Of a stretch of DNA of 9,906 nucleotides, positions 1 to 5,923 are shown piece by piece. The stretch comes from Deltaproteobacteria bacterium (GTDB taxonomy: Bacteria; Desulfobacterota; Syntrophia; Syntrophales; Smithellaceae). Location of the stretch: assembly GCA_019136325.1 (NCBI GenBank), contig JAGVUJ010000077.1, forward strand, positions 1 through 9,906. The letters run 5' to 3'. How positions within the stretch are numbered: the stretch's first letter is position 1; each line of letters opens with the position of its first letter. The notes beneath the pieces are model-generated. The model ran no database searches. It was not told the origin of the DNA and saw nothing but the letters and a program-made list of their open reading frames with translations. The position numbers and the translations under genes are program-made.

Positions 1-31
1 GGGGAAAAAAGTTTTGAAAAAAGAATATCGT

Positions 32-107
32 TCCCCAGTAGCTCAGTCGGTAGAGCGGCTGGCTGTTAACCAGCATGTCCGTGGTTCGAGTCCGCGCTGG
101 GGAGCCA
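32..107 (+). tRNA. tRNA-Asn (anticodon GTT)
   Basis: Complete cloverleaf. The acceptor stem TCCCCAG (32-38) pairs with CTGGGGA (97-103), followed by discriminator G104 and an encoded CCA (105-107). The anticodon GTT is at 65-67 in the loop CTGTTAA, and the T-arm carries GGTTCGAGTCC. The gene points towards the integrase at 300, the classic arrangement when an element inserts into the 3' end of a tRNA gene and restores it. Confidence 0.97.
80..107 (+). other. candidate attachment site in the tRNA 3' end
   Basis: P4-family integrases usually recombine at the 3' part of a tRNA gene (T-arm to CCA), duplicating it at the far end of the element. Here the integrase gene lies about 190 bases downstream of this tRNA 3' end in the same direction. 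The exact core cannot be set because no second copy of the segment was found in the window. The call is inferred from arrangement and family behaviour only. Confidence 0.4.
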
Positions 108-138
108 AGACATAGTCCAGCAAAGTCTGGATAAGTAC

Positions 139-168
139 AAAACCCACTAGAAATAGTGGGTTTTTTTA
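139..168 (+). terminator. intrinsic terminator after tRNA-Asn
   Basis: A 9-bp stem, AACCCACTA (141-149) with TAGTGGGTT (154-162), is closed by a GAAA tetraloop and followed by a T-run through 167. It would end the tRNA transcript and insulate the integrase from it. The stem is also flanked by A-rich sequence upstream, so it may work on the other strand too. Confidence 0.85.
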
Positions 169-197
169 TTGTCTTTCGTCCAATTGCGTGCTATAAA
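169..197 (+). promoter_or_regulatory. candidate sigma-70 promoter of the integrase
   Basis: A -35 like TTGTCT (169-174), a 17-base spacer and a -10 TATAAA (192-197) are seen. Transcription would start near 204, leaving a leader of about 95 bases that contains the GGTACCCA repeats. It is placed by eye. Confidence 0.5.
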
Positions 198-221
198 GTT
201 CACCAGAATCCTATTGTTTTG

Positions 222-282
222 GGTACCCAAATTCAAGTAAAAGGTACCCATAGAATTTGAAGGTACCCAAAAAAGGTACCCA
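222..282 (+). repeat. four GGTACCCA direct repeats before the integrase
   Basis: GGTACCCA occurs at 222-229, 243-250, 262-269 and 275-282, with start-to-start spacings of 21, 19 and 13 bases. The core GGTACC is itself palindromic. The cluster lies between the putative integrase promoter and its ribosome binding site. Likely roles are integrase arm-type sites or an operator for the integrase or an AlpA/Xis-type protein. The role is inferred; the repeats are directly visible. Confidence 0.75.
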
Positions 283-299
283 AAAAGGGAGGTTTTACC

Positions 300-1532
300 A
301 TGCCGAAACGAATTGTCCCTTTGACAGACGTTAAGGTCAAAAAAGCCAAACCGCAGGATAAACCAGTGTCATTATTTGACGGTGGCGGGTTATATCTTCT
401 GGTGACACCTTCGGGCGGCAAGTTGTGGCGGTTCAAATATCGCTTTGCAGGAAAGGATAGTAAACTTGCTTTCGGGGCCTACCCGGATGTTTCTCTTCAG
501 GATGCACGAAAAAAACGTGATGATGCAAGGAAACTACTTGCAGGCGGAATTGACCCGGCAGAGGAACGAAAAACGCAAAAGCAAGCAGCCATTGAGGAAG
601 GTGAAACCTTTGAAATGGTTGCCAGAGAATGGCACAACAAATTCAAGCCACGCTGGAAAGAAAGCCATGCCGAGAGAATAATGGGCAGGCTGGAGCGTGA
701 CATATTTCCGTTTATCGGGAAAAAGCCAATATCTCACATCAAAGCGCGGGAAGTGTTAACGGTATTACAGCGCATCGAAGGACGTGGTGCGAATGAGCTT
801 GCCCATAGAGCAAAGGCACTGTGCAGCAATGTGTTTTGCTATGCGATAGCTACTTCGCGCATTGAACATGACCCGACTGCTGGGCTGAAGGACGCGTTAT
901 CACCCGTCACCACAATAAACAGAGCTGCGATTATAGACCCGGCAGGTGTAGGCCAGTTGCTTAGAGCCATCGACGCTTATAAGGGCAGTTTCGTTGTCCA
1001 GTGTGCATTGAAATTTGCACCGCTCACCTTTGTCCGTCCCGGTGAACTTCGTCATGCCGAATGGTCTGAAATAGATTTAGATAATGCAGAATGGAATATC
1101 CCCGGCAGTAAGATGAAAATGAAGGAAGCACACCTCGTGCCTTTATCAAGGCAGGCAATAGAAATATTGACGGCACTTAAACCGCTCACAGGAACCGGGC
1201 AGTATGTATTCCCCGGGCGCACTGCTGCACGCCCAATGTCTGAGAATGCTATTTTAGTGGCCTTAAGAACTATGGGATACGCGAAAGAAGAAATGTCCGG
1301 CCACGGCTTTCGTGCGATGGCGAGGACATTGATTGACGAAAAATTGCAAATCCGGCCAGACCTGATTGAACACCAACTTGCCCATGCTGTTCGTGATCCC
1401 CTGGGCCGCGCCTATAATCGGACACAGCACTTACCAGAACGTCGGAAGATGATGCAGGCCTGGGCGAATTATTTGGATGAGCTGAAACAGGATCGTAAGG
1501 TACTGCCGTTCAAAATAGAAAATGCACCCTGA
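300..1532 (+). CDS. P4-family tyrosine integrase
   Basis: Site-specific recombinase that would integrate and excise this element at the tRNA gene. The 410-residue length is usual for P4-type integrases. The N-terminal DUF4102-like arm-binding region (about 1-95, with the pattern LFDGGGLYLLV) is followed by a core-binding region and a C-terminal catalytic domain. Catalytic residues seen are R246 (VRPGEL), a lysine in the SKMKMK stretch, H335 and R338 (HGFR), H362 (QLAH) and the nucleophile Y372 (GRAYNRT). The start is supported by AGGGAGG at 286-292, 7 bases before ATG. All catalytic positions are present, so it should be active. Its position directly after tRNA-Asn fits its role. Confidence 0.97.
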   Translation: MPKRIVPLTDVKVKKAKPQDKPVSLFDGGGLYLLVTPSGGKLWRFKYRFAGKDSKLAFGAYPDVSLQDARKKRDDARKLLAGGIDPAEERKTQKQAAIEEGETFEMVAREWHNKFKPRWKESHAERIMGRLERDIFPFIGKKPISHIKAREVLTVLQRIEGRGANELAHRAKALCSNVFCYAIATSRIEHDPTAGLKDALSPVTTINRAAIIDPAGVGQLLRAIDAYKGSFVVQCALKFAPLTFVRPGELRHAEWSEIDLDNAEWNIPGSKMKMKEAHLVPLSRQAIEILTALKPLTGTGQYVFPGRTAARPMSENAILVALRTMGYAKEEMSGHGFRAMARTLIDEKLQIRPDLIEHQLAHAVRDPLGRAYNRTQHLPERRKMMQAWANYLDELKQDRKVLPFKIENAP

Positions 1533-1571
1533 GCAACAAAATGTTGTGGACGTTGTCGGATGAAAAAATAC

Positions 1572-1600
1572 TTGACGACGCAGTTATGCATGCTTATAAT
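1572..1600 (+). promoter_or_regulatory. strong sigma-70 promoter for the leader/AlpA operon
   Basis: TTGACG (1572-1577), a spacer of exactly 17 bases and a perfect TATAAT (1595-1600) are seen. It is the best promoter match I see in the window. Start of transcription would be near 1607, far ahead of the AlpA-type gene at 1777. Confidence 0.75.
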
Positions 1601-1606
1601 CAAATC

Positions 1607-1750
1607 AAGATTAAGATTCAGTAATCGGAGGGCGTATAAAAAAGTTTTCATAACAGGTACTGAACAAGCCGTTTAAGTCGGACGGGACTATCAGCCTGAA
1701 ATTCGCGAAGCTGCAAAAACGCAGCCAAACGGGTTTCAGGCTTTTTTTTT
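1607..1750 (+). ncRNA. candidate structured leader or small RNA
   Basis: The stretch between a near-consensus promoter and an intrinsic terminator has no convincing reading frame on this strand. It would give an RNA of about 145 bases. Inside the terminator's outer stem sits a second hairpin, GCTGC (1710-1714) with GCAGC (1721-1725) around AAAAAC. CCGTTT (1669-1674) can pair with AAACGG (1727-1732), next to the terminator's 3' arm, so an alternative fold is possible. This resembles the untranslated immunity leader (CI RNA) ahead of the phage P4 replication operon in position and logic; homology is not shown. It could also be a plain attenuated leader. Confidence 0.45.
1693..1750 (+). terminator. 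intrinsic terminator/attenuator before alpA-like gene
   Basis: The outer stem AGCCTGAAA (1693-1701) pairs perfectly with TTTCAGGCT (1734-1742), followed by an unbroken T-run to 1750. The 32-base interior contains its own GCTGC/GCAGC hairpin. It lies only 27 bases before the start codon at 1777, inside the region transcribed from the promoter at 1572-1600, so it would act as an attenuator for the downstream genes. Confidence 0.75.
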
Positions 1751-1776
1751 GGTTTTTACCAGGAAAGGGGAACGCA

Positions 1777-2022
1777 ATGGACAAGCAAAACACGACGAAA
1801 ACTACAAGAAGAGGACCGAACGACCTACCCGACACTGGATACGTGCGGATATGGCAAATACTTGGCGATGCTGAACGCCCTCCAATCATACCAGTTTCAC
1901 GGTCTGCCTGGTGGCTGGGTGTGCGGGAAGGACGCTTCCCACAGCCAGTCAAACTTGGGAAAAGGACAACCTGCTGGCGGGTGGATGATATTCGCAAGCT
2001 GGCGGACGGCGGGACGGAATAA
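1777..2022 (+). CDS. AlpA-family HTH regulator/excisionase-like
   Basis: Small DNA-binding protein of 81 residues. The C-terminal two thirds match the AlpA/MerR-like winged-helix pattern: SRSAWWLGVREGRFPQPVKL (41-60), then the wing and WRVDDIRKLA (67-76). AlpA proteins of P4-like elements activate the integrase gene or act as excisionases, linking replication to excision. The AGGAAAGGGG at 1761-1770 supports the ATG. The first 20 or so residues are charged and probably disordered. It is first in the operon after the leader terminator and is followed closely by the helicase gene. Targets may include the GGTACCCA repeats, which is inference. Confidence 0.85.
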   Translation: MDKQNTTKTTRRGPNDLPDTGYVRIWQILGDAERPPIIPVSRSAWWLGVREGRFPQPVKLGKRTTCWRVDDIRKLADGGTE

Positions 2023-2044
2023 TGAAAGTTCATAGGGACTGACA

Positions 2045-3631
2045 ATGCAAGCAAATCAAGCAATAGAAGAAATCTGCCGGGCCTGTGAGGGTAAAGCCGC
2101 AGAAGAGCGCCGGGCATACGCACCAGAACCAGAGCCGACACCGGCACCCGAACCAGAGCCGAACACGGAGCCGGAGGCCGCGACACAAAAGGCCGACGTT
2201 TTGGGAGCCTTGCAGCGAAACGAGGACGGCGACGCGGAGCTTTTCATTTATTTACATCGAGGGCGGTTTCTTTACGATTGCGCGGCGGGCCGGTGGTTTA
2301 AGTGGGGCGGAAACTTTTGGGCCGAAGATTTAACAGGGGAATCCTTGCAAGCTGTCAATGACGTTGTTGAAGTCTATATTCAGGAAGCAAAAAAGCAAGC
2401 ATGGCTGCGAACCAAAGCCGCTAAAGAACTAAACCACGAAGCCGAAAAAATTCATAGTGACAATGAAAAAGAGCTAATCAAACGGATCAAGCTTCTGCAA
2501 GGCCTTCAGCGCAAACAATCGGTTGTTATCTTGGCGCGATCCGGGGCGGGAACCTTGGCAATCACCGGCACGGAATGGGATAAGCAGCCTTGGCTATTTG
2601 CGGCGGCAAACGGAATCCTTGATTTAAAGACCGGCGATTTCAGACCGGGCAAACCGGGCGATTACATCAAAACGGCGTCACCGACGGCTTGGAAAGGGAT
2701 CAATGAGCCATGCCCTACATGGGAAAACTTCATTGCAGAAATTTTCGGCAACGACGTTTTACTGATTGAATTTGTGCAAAGGCTTCTGGGTTATGGAATC
2801 ACTGGACTTTCCATTTTGCATCTATTCATCATTTTATTCGGGGCTGGAAGAAACGGCAAAGGGACATTGCTTGAAACCCTTCGGGCGGTTTTGGGCGACT
2901 ATGCCTATAAAACAGAATCCGAATTATTGCTTGAACAGAAAAGCGCACGAATGGCCGGATCACCTAATTCGGGCGTTCTGTCATTGCGTGGGCGGCGGAT
3001 TGTTTGGGCCAGCGAAACAAGCGACGGGCGACATTTAAACGCCGGACGCCTTAAGGAACTTGTGGGCGGCGACACATTAAACGCAAGACCGATTTTCGGA
3101 AAGCACCATGTTCAATTCGCACCTTCACACCTTCTTTTGCTTCTTACAAACAGCAAACCTTCGGCACCGGCAAGCGATTACGCACTATGGCAGCGAGTCC
3201 TTTTAATTCCATTTGAACGGGCTTTTGTTGCCGAACCCAGAGAACCACACGAATCAAAAGCCGATCCGTTCTTAAGCGAAAAACTCCAATCCGAAGCTTC
3301 GGGAATCTTGGCATGGTTGGTCAAGGGCTGCTTGGCATGGCAAAAGGACGGTTTAAACGCGCCGGATATAGTCAAAGCGGCGACGAATGAATATCGAAGC
3401 GATGAGGACACCATTGGCCATTTTATAGATGAACGCTGCACCTTAAACGAAAATTATCAAGTCAGAGCCGGAGATATTTACAAGGCATGGAAGGCATGGG
3501 CCGAAGCTTCCGGGGCGGCTTACATATCAGGGAAAAGATTCGGGATGGAAATAAAAAAACGCGGTTTTGATTCCTACAAAGACAAAAAGGGAATTTATTA
3601 CAGAGGAATTGACTTGAACGGTGAAGGGTGA
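2045..3631 (+). CDS. SF3 helicase, P4 primase-family C-terminal protein
   Basis: Replicative DNA helicase, the counterpart of the middle and C-terminal parts of P4 alpha protein. After a Pro-Glu-rich linker (about 26-46) comes a D5_N-like region (NGILDLKTGDF, 189-199). The superfamily 3 core follows: Walker A GAGRNGKGT (266-274, K272), Walker B-like IVWASE (E324), motif C ending TN (N369) and an arginine finger in WQR (R384). The tail (about 455-528) resembles the C-terminal winged-helix region that in P4 alpha reads the origin. There is no primase or zinc-finger domain here; these are on a separate gene at 4330. AGGGA (2034-2038) precedes the ATG. A six-codon frame (2022-2042) overlaps the AlpA stop and ends just before this start, possibly coupling translation. 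The 3' end overlaps the origin-like repeats. Confidence 0.93.
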   Translation: MQANQAIEEICRACEGKAAEERRAYAPEPEPTPAPEPEPNTEPEAATQKADVLGALQRNEDGDAELFIYLHRGRFLYDCAAGRWFKWGGNFWAEDLTGESLQAVNDVVEVYIQEAKKQAWLRTKAAKELNHEAEKIHSDNEKELIKRIKLLQGLQRKQSVVILARSGAGTLAITGTEWDKQPWLFAAANGILDLKTGDFRPGKPGDYIKTASPTAWKGINEPCPTWENFIAEIFGNDVLLIEFVQRLLGYGITGLSILHLFIILFGAGRNGKGTLLETLRAVLGDYAYKTESELLLEQKSARMAGSPNSGVLSLRGRRIVWASETSDGRHLNAGRLKELVGGDTLNARPIFGKHHVQFAPSHLLLLLTNSKPSAPASDYALWQRVLLIPFERAFVAEPREPHESKADPFLSEKLQSEASGILAWLVKGCLAWQKDGLNAPDIVKAATNEYRSDEDTIGHFIDERCTLNENYQVRAGDIYKAWKAWAEASGAAYISGKRFGMEIKKRGFDSYKDKKGIYYRGIDLNGEG

Positions 3632-3723
3632 AGGGTGGTGCACCATTTTCCGACAAACTTTCATATAGAGAAAATGAGATTTCTTATAGGGACTTTACCG
3701 GAAAACCCTTCACACCCTTCACC
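3620..3723. repeat. large imperfect hairpin, candidate replication origin
   Basis: The outer arms, 3620-3636 and 3705-3723, pair over 11 bp plus 6 bp with a two-base bulge. Inside, TTTTCCG (3646-3652) pairs with CGGAAAA (3699-3705), and near the tip ATAGAGAAA (3665-3673) pairs with TTTCTTAT (3680-3687) with one bulge. A perfect palindrome TGGTGCACCA (3636-3645) sits at the left internal junction. All arms share nearly one centre. The dyad starts in the last codons of the SF3 helicase gene and is followed by an AT-rich tract (about 3746-3785). This fits a phage or plasmid origin; an RNA-level role between two genes is the alternative. Confidence 0.6.
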
Positions 3724-3800
3724 AGCAAACCGAAAAAGGAGCGTTAAGAATTGATTTTATTGGATTATTTGTTTTTTTTCAAAAAATGCGATCCTTCACC
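3620..3800. repeat. GGTGAAGG iteron-like repeats
   Basis: Exact GGTGAAGG is at 3620-3627 and 3627-3634 on the plus strand and, as CCTTCACC, at 3716-3723 and 3793-3800. A one-base variant, CCTTCACA, is at 3707-3714. From memory, P4 alpha protein binds type I iterons close to GGTGAACA at its origin, so these repeats beside an alpha-like helicase gene are good candidates for its binding sites. The repeats are seen directly; the binding is inferred. Confidence 0.65.
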
Positions 3801-3822
3801 TTTTGCGAGGGCGAAATCTTGA
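3751..3822 (+). CDS. possible TTG-started leader peptide
   Basis: AAAGGAG (3735-3741) lies 9 bases before a TTG at 3751 that opens a 23-codon frame ending TGA at 3820-3822, two bases before the internal ATG at 3825 of the J-domain gene. This would allow translation to pass to the M14 start. It has no recognisable protein similarity and the frame may be chance; the good Shine-Dalgarno, and its absence before 3786, are the reasons to list it. Confidence 0.25.
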   Translation: MILLDYLFFFKKCDPSPFARAKS

Positions 3823-4121
3823 AAATGCCTTTTGGGAAATATCGCGGCTTTCATGTTTCGGAGGTGCCTTTGTCTTACTTGGCCTGGATTTTTGAATCTT
3901 TGACGGGAAAGCCGGAAATTCACGAAGCGGCGCGGGCGGAAATCAGGCGGCGCGTTTCGGGTTATGAGGCGGTTTATGAATTGGACACAAAGCCCTTAAG
4001 CATGGAGCGCGTGAAGCGGGTTTATAGAACGTTGGCAATGGAGTTTCACCCGGATCGGAACGGCGGCAACGGGGAAGCCATGAAGGGGATCAACGCTTTT
4101 TATGAGGCGATTAAAACTTGA
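3786..4121 (+). CDS. FGKYRG-domain and J-domain fusion protein
   Basis: Small 111-residue protein with two recognisable parts. Residues 14-40 (MPFGKYRG, then SEVPLSYLAWIFE) match the DUF3820/QSregVF-type module. Residues 72-110 form the helix II-HPD-helix III part of a DnaJ J-domain, with H88-P89-D90 in EFHPDRNGG; helix I is short or absent. A J-domain with an intact HPD would stimulate an Hsp70 (DnaK) ATPase. It lies between the helicase gene and the primase genes, suggesting a role in replication initiation. The ATG at 3786 has no Shine-Dalgarno; the in-frame ATG at 3825 (M14) starts exactly at the conserved module and is an alternative, coupled to a short upstream frame. Confidence 0.8.
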   Translation: MRSFTFCEGEILKMPFGKYRGFHVSEVPLSYLAWIFESLTGKPEIHEAARAEIRRRVSGYEAVYELDTKPLSMERVKRVYRTLAMEFHPDRNGGNGEAMKGINAFYEAIKT

Positions 4122-4135
4122 AGGGAGAAAAGGAA

Positions 4136-4327
4136 ATGAAAGAAGCAATGATTAAGGCGGGCGCAAAAGTCAAGTTACGGGAACGGCATTGCACCTTTTG
4201 TAATGAAACCAAAAATTGTCTTGATTGGTGCCCGGAACGGTTGCCCTGGGTTTTGCCTGTTTGTGAACCCTGTTTTGTGAAGCTTCATAAGACTTTCGGC
4301 AATATCGGGGCGATTGTTTGGGAGTGA
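4136..4327 (+). CDS. small Cys-rich zinc-ribbon-like protein
   Basis: A 63-residue protein of no family I recognise. It carries a CxxC pair near the N-terminus (HCTFC), two more cysteines in NCLDWC and a second CxxC (VCEPC) followed by FVKLHKTFG, which looks like a small zinc-binding fold. The start at 4136 is preferred because AAGGGAG (4121-4127) lies 8 bases upstream; a TTG at 4118 overlapping the previous stop is less likely. It lies 14 bases after the J-domain gene and 2 bases before the primase gene, so it belongs to the replication operon. A DNA- or protein-binding accessory role in replication is possible but not shown. Confidence 0.7.
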   Translation: MKEAMIKAGAKVKLRERHCTFCNETKNCLDWCPERLPWVLPVCEPCFVKLHKTFGNIGAIVWE

Positions 4328-4329
4328 TA

Positions 4330-5472
4330 ATGGCAAACCTTCTTGAATTGATAGGGGCCGACGGCGGCGCCTTAAAGAAGCAAGCGACAACAAACGGCGG
4401 CGAATATTCTGGGACTTGTCCTTTTTGTGGCTATGAGTGGTGGACATTCAGGGTATGGCCGGAAACCGGGCGTTATTGGTGCCGACGCTGTGAAAAGTCC
4501 GGGGATGCCATTCAATACTTGCGGGATCGGCGCGGGCTTTCGTTCATTGAGGCTTGCGAATACCTGGGACACGATCCGGGGCCGCGCAAAGAACAGCCAC
4601 GAACAGCACCGGCGGCATGGGTGCCACGGGAAGCGACGGCACCGGCGGCGGTATGGCAAGAGCGGGCAAGGGCTTTCCTTGCCGGCGCGGTTGAAACACT
4701 ATGGACACACTATGGCGACAAAGCGCGGGCATGGCTACGCGATAAGAAGGGCCTGCACGACGCGACAATAAGAGGGGCTTGTCTTGGCCTTAACCTTGCC
4801 GACAAATACGAACCACGGGCAACGTGGGGCCTTGATTTGCAGAACAAAGAGGACGGAAAAGAGAAAAAGTTATGGCTACCGGCGGGCCTTGTCATTCCCT
4901 GGGTTGTCAACGGCGACCTTCAACGGTTGCGATTCCGGCGGAGTGATCCGGGCGACGGTGCGCGGTATGTCTTAGTTTCGGGATCATCAAGCGCACCTAT
5001 GACTTTGAGCCTTGAACGGGGGGCGGCTGTTATTGCTGAATCAGAGCTTGACGGGCTGTTACTGAATCAAGAGGCTGGCGACTTGTGCGCGGTTGTGGCC
5101 TTGGGAACGGCGACGGCAAAGCCGGACACGGCGACGCATAAGGCATTGAAGGCAGCGGCGGTTTTATTGGTTGCCCTTGATACCGACGAAGCGGGCGCAA
5201 AGGCAAGCTGGAAATTCTGGCCGGACACTTACGGCACGAAGGCGCGACGTTGGCCGACGGTAAAGGGAAAGGACGCAAGCGAGGCGCGGTTGAATGGTTT
5301 GGATTTGCGGACCTGGGTCATTGCCGGGCTTTTCGGAAACGAAGAACGGTTTGAACGTTTCTGTATTCAGACAATTGACGGCAGATTATCTGATATTGAA
5401 GCCATATCGAACCTTTTAATGACAGGGGGAGGGGGAAGCAATAAAGCAAAAAATAACAGCTCATTGGATTGA
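4330..5472 (+). CDS. DnaG-type primase, zinc-finger plus TOPRIM
   Basis: Synthesises RNA primers for replication; it corresponds to the N-terminal part of P4 alpha, here a separate 380-residue protein. The N-terminal zinc finger uses C30 and C33 (CPFC) and C51 and C54 (CRRC), a four-cysteine version of the CHC2 primase finger, followed by the typical KSGDAIQYLRDRRGLSFIEA stretch. The TOPRIM domain has E237 in VIAESELDGLLL and the DxD pair D284/D286 in ALDTDEAGAKA, the metal-binding residues. The tail is short and no helicase motifs follow. GGAG (4321-4324) before ATG 4330 sets the start; a TTG at 4318 is less likely. The gene is GC-rich (41 of 60 bases in 4621-4680). It follows the zinc-ribbon gene with almost no gap. 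Confidence 0.92.
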   Translation: MANLLELIGADGGALKKQATTNGGEYSGTCPFCGYEWWTFRVWPETGRYWCRRCEKSGDAIQYLRDRRGLSFIEACEYLGHDPGPRKEQPRTAPAAWVPREATAPAAVWQERARAFLAGAVETLWTHYGDKARAWLRDKKGLHDATIRGACLGLNLADKYEPRATWGLDLQNKEDGKEKKLWLPAGLVIPWVVNGDLQRLRFRRSDPGDGARYVLVSGSSSAPMTLSLERGAAVIAESELDGLLLNQEAGDLCAVVALGTATAKPDTATHKALKAAAVLLVALDTDEAGAKASWKFWPDTYGTKARRWPTVKGKDASEARLNGLDLRTWVIAGLFGNEERFERFCIQTIDGRLSDIEAISNLLMTGGGGSNKAKNNSSLD

Positions 5473-5502
5473 ATTATTACAGCAAAAAAGGAGACATGAA
5501 CC

Positions 5503-5697
5503 ATGCCGGAAAGACGATTGAACACGACCCAGGATTTGCGTAGATACCTGGCAAATTTGATAAACCGAACTGAGGCCGGTCGTACGGACGCGGGTTTGGC
5601 GAAGACATTGACATACATGACGTCAGTCCTCATGCGAGCCATTGAAAGCAGCGATATTGAAGAACGGATTCGCATGCTTGAGGAAAAAATGAAATGA
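5503..5697 (+). CDS. small phage-type helical protein, function unknown
   Basis: A 64-residue, mostly helical, charged protein. It starts MPERRLNTTQDLRRYLANLI and ends with a heptad-like stretch (SSDIEERIRMLEEKMK), suggesting a short coiled coil. Similar small proteins occur in prophages and integrative elements, but I know no function. AAAGGAG (about 5486-5492) lies upstream; the next gene starts inside its stop codon (ATGA, 5694-5697), so the two are translationally coupled. It is the first of four small genes after the primase. Confidence 0.75.
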   Translation: MPERRLNTTQDLRRYLANLINRTEAGRTDAGLAKTLTYMTSVLMRAIESSDIEERIRMLEEKMK

Positions 5698-5915
5698 AAA
5701 GAGAGGCAGATATGGCAAACACATTTGATAAGCGGATATCAACGCTAGAAGCTTACGCGGGAAAATCAATTTTGCCGGCGAAAGAACAGATGCTTGTTAT
5801 TTTTGAAACCGAGCCACTGGAGCAAAAGGTTCAAGAGCGTTTGGCATATTTGCGGCAACAATTTCCGGGAGTAACTGCCGACGACTTGATCGTCGTTAAG
5901 GTTATTTATGATTGA
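5694..5915 (+). CDS. small protein, paralogue of the 6223 gene
   Basis: A 73-residue protein of unknown function. From residue 9 it aligns with the protein at 6223: KRIxxLE, then SxxPAxExxLxI, then QxRLxxLR, V, a D and a hydrophobic end. The start is ambiguous: ATG 5694 overlaps the previous stop, while ATG 5712 (M7) has AGAGG 5 bases upstream and aligns with the start of the paralogue. The N-terminus is predicted helical. It is in the same operon as its neighbours; it could be an assembly or DNA-packaging accessory as for other small coiled phage proteins, which is a guess. Confidence 0.75.
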   Translation: MKREADMANTFDKRISTLEAYAGKSILPAKEQMLVIFETEPLEQKVQERLAYLRQQFPGVTADDLIVVKVIYD

Positions 5916-5923
5916 GGTGACAC

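Noticed and set aside
222..282. CRISPR-like array from the GGTACCCA repeats
   Set aside because: The repeats are only 8 bases with uneven 5-13 base gaps, and no cas genes are present.
1534..1546. CAACA/TGTTG hairpin just after the integrase stop as a terminator
   Set aside because: A 5-bp AT-rich stem with no T-run is too weak to call.
1611..2186. 191-residue minus-strand open frame
   Set aside because: It runs antisense through the leader, the AlpA-type gene and the start of the helicase gene; its sequence is low-complexity Pro/Leu/Ser-rich with no domain.
4118..4330. TTG starts at 4118 and 4318 for the zinc-ribbon and primase genes
   Set aside because: Each has an in-frame ATG (4136, 4330) with a well-placed Shine-Dalgarno, and the extra residues match nothing.
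4372..4771. Several long open frames on both strands inside the primase gene
   Set aside because: They arise from the GC-rich codon use of the real primase frame, which carries clear zinc-finger and TOPRIM motifs.
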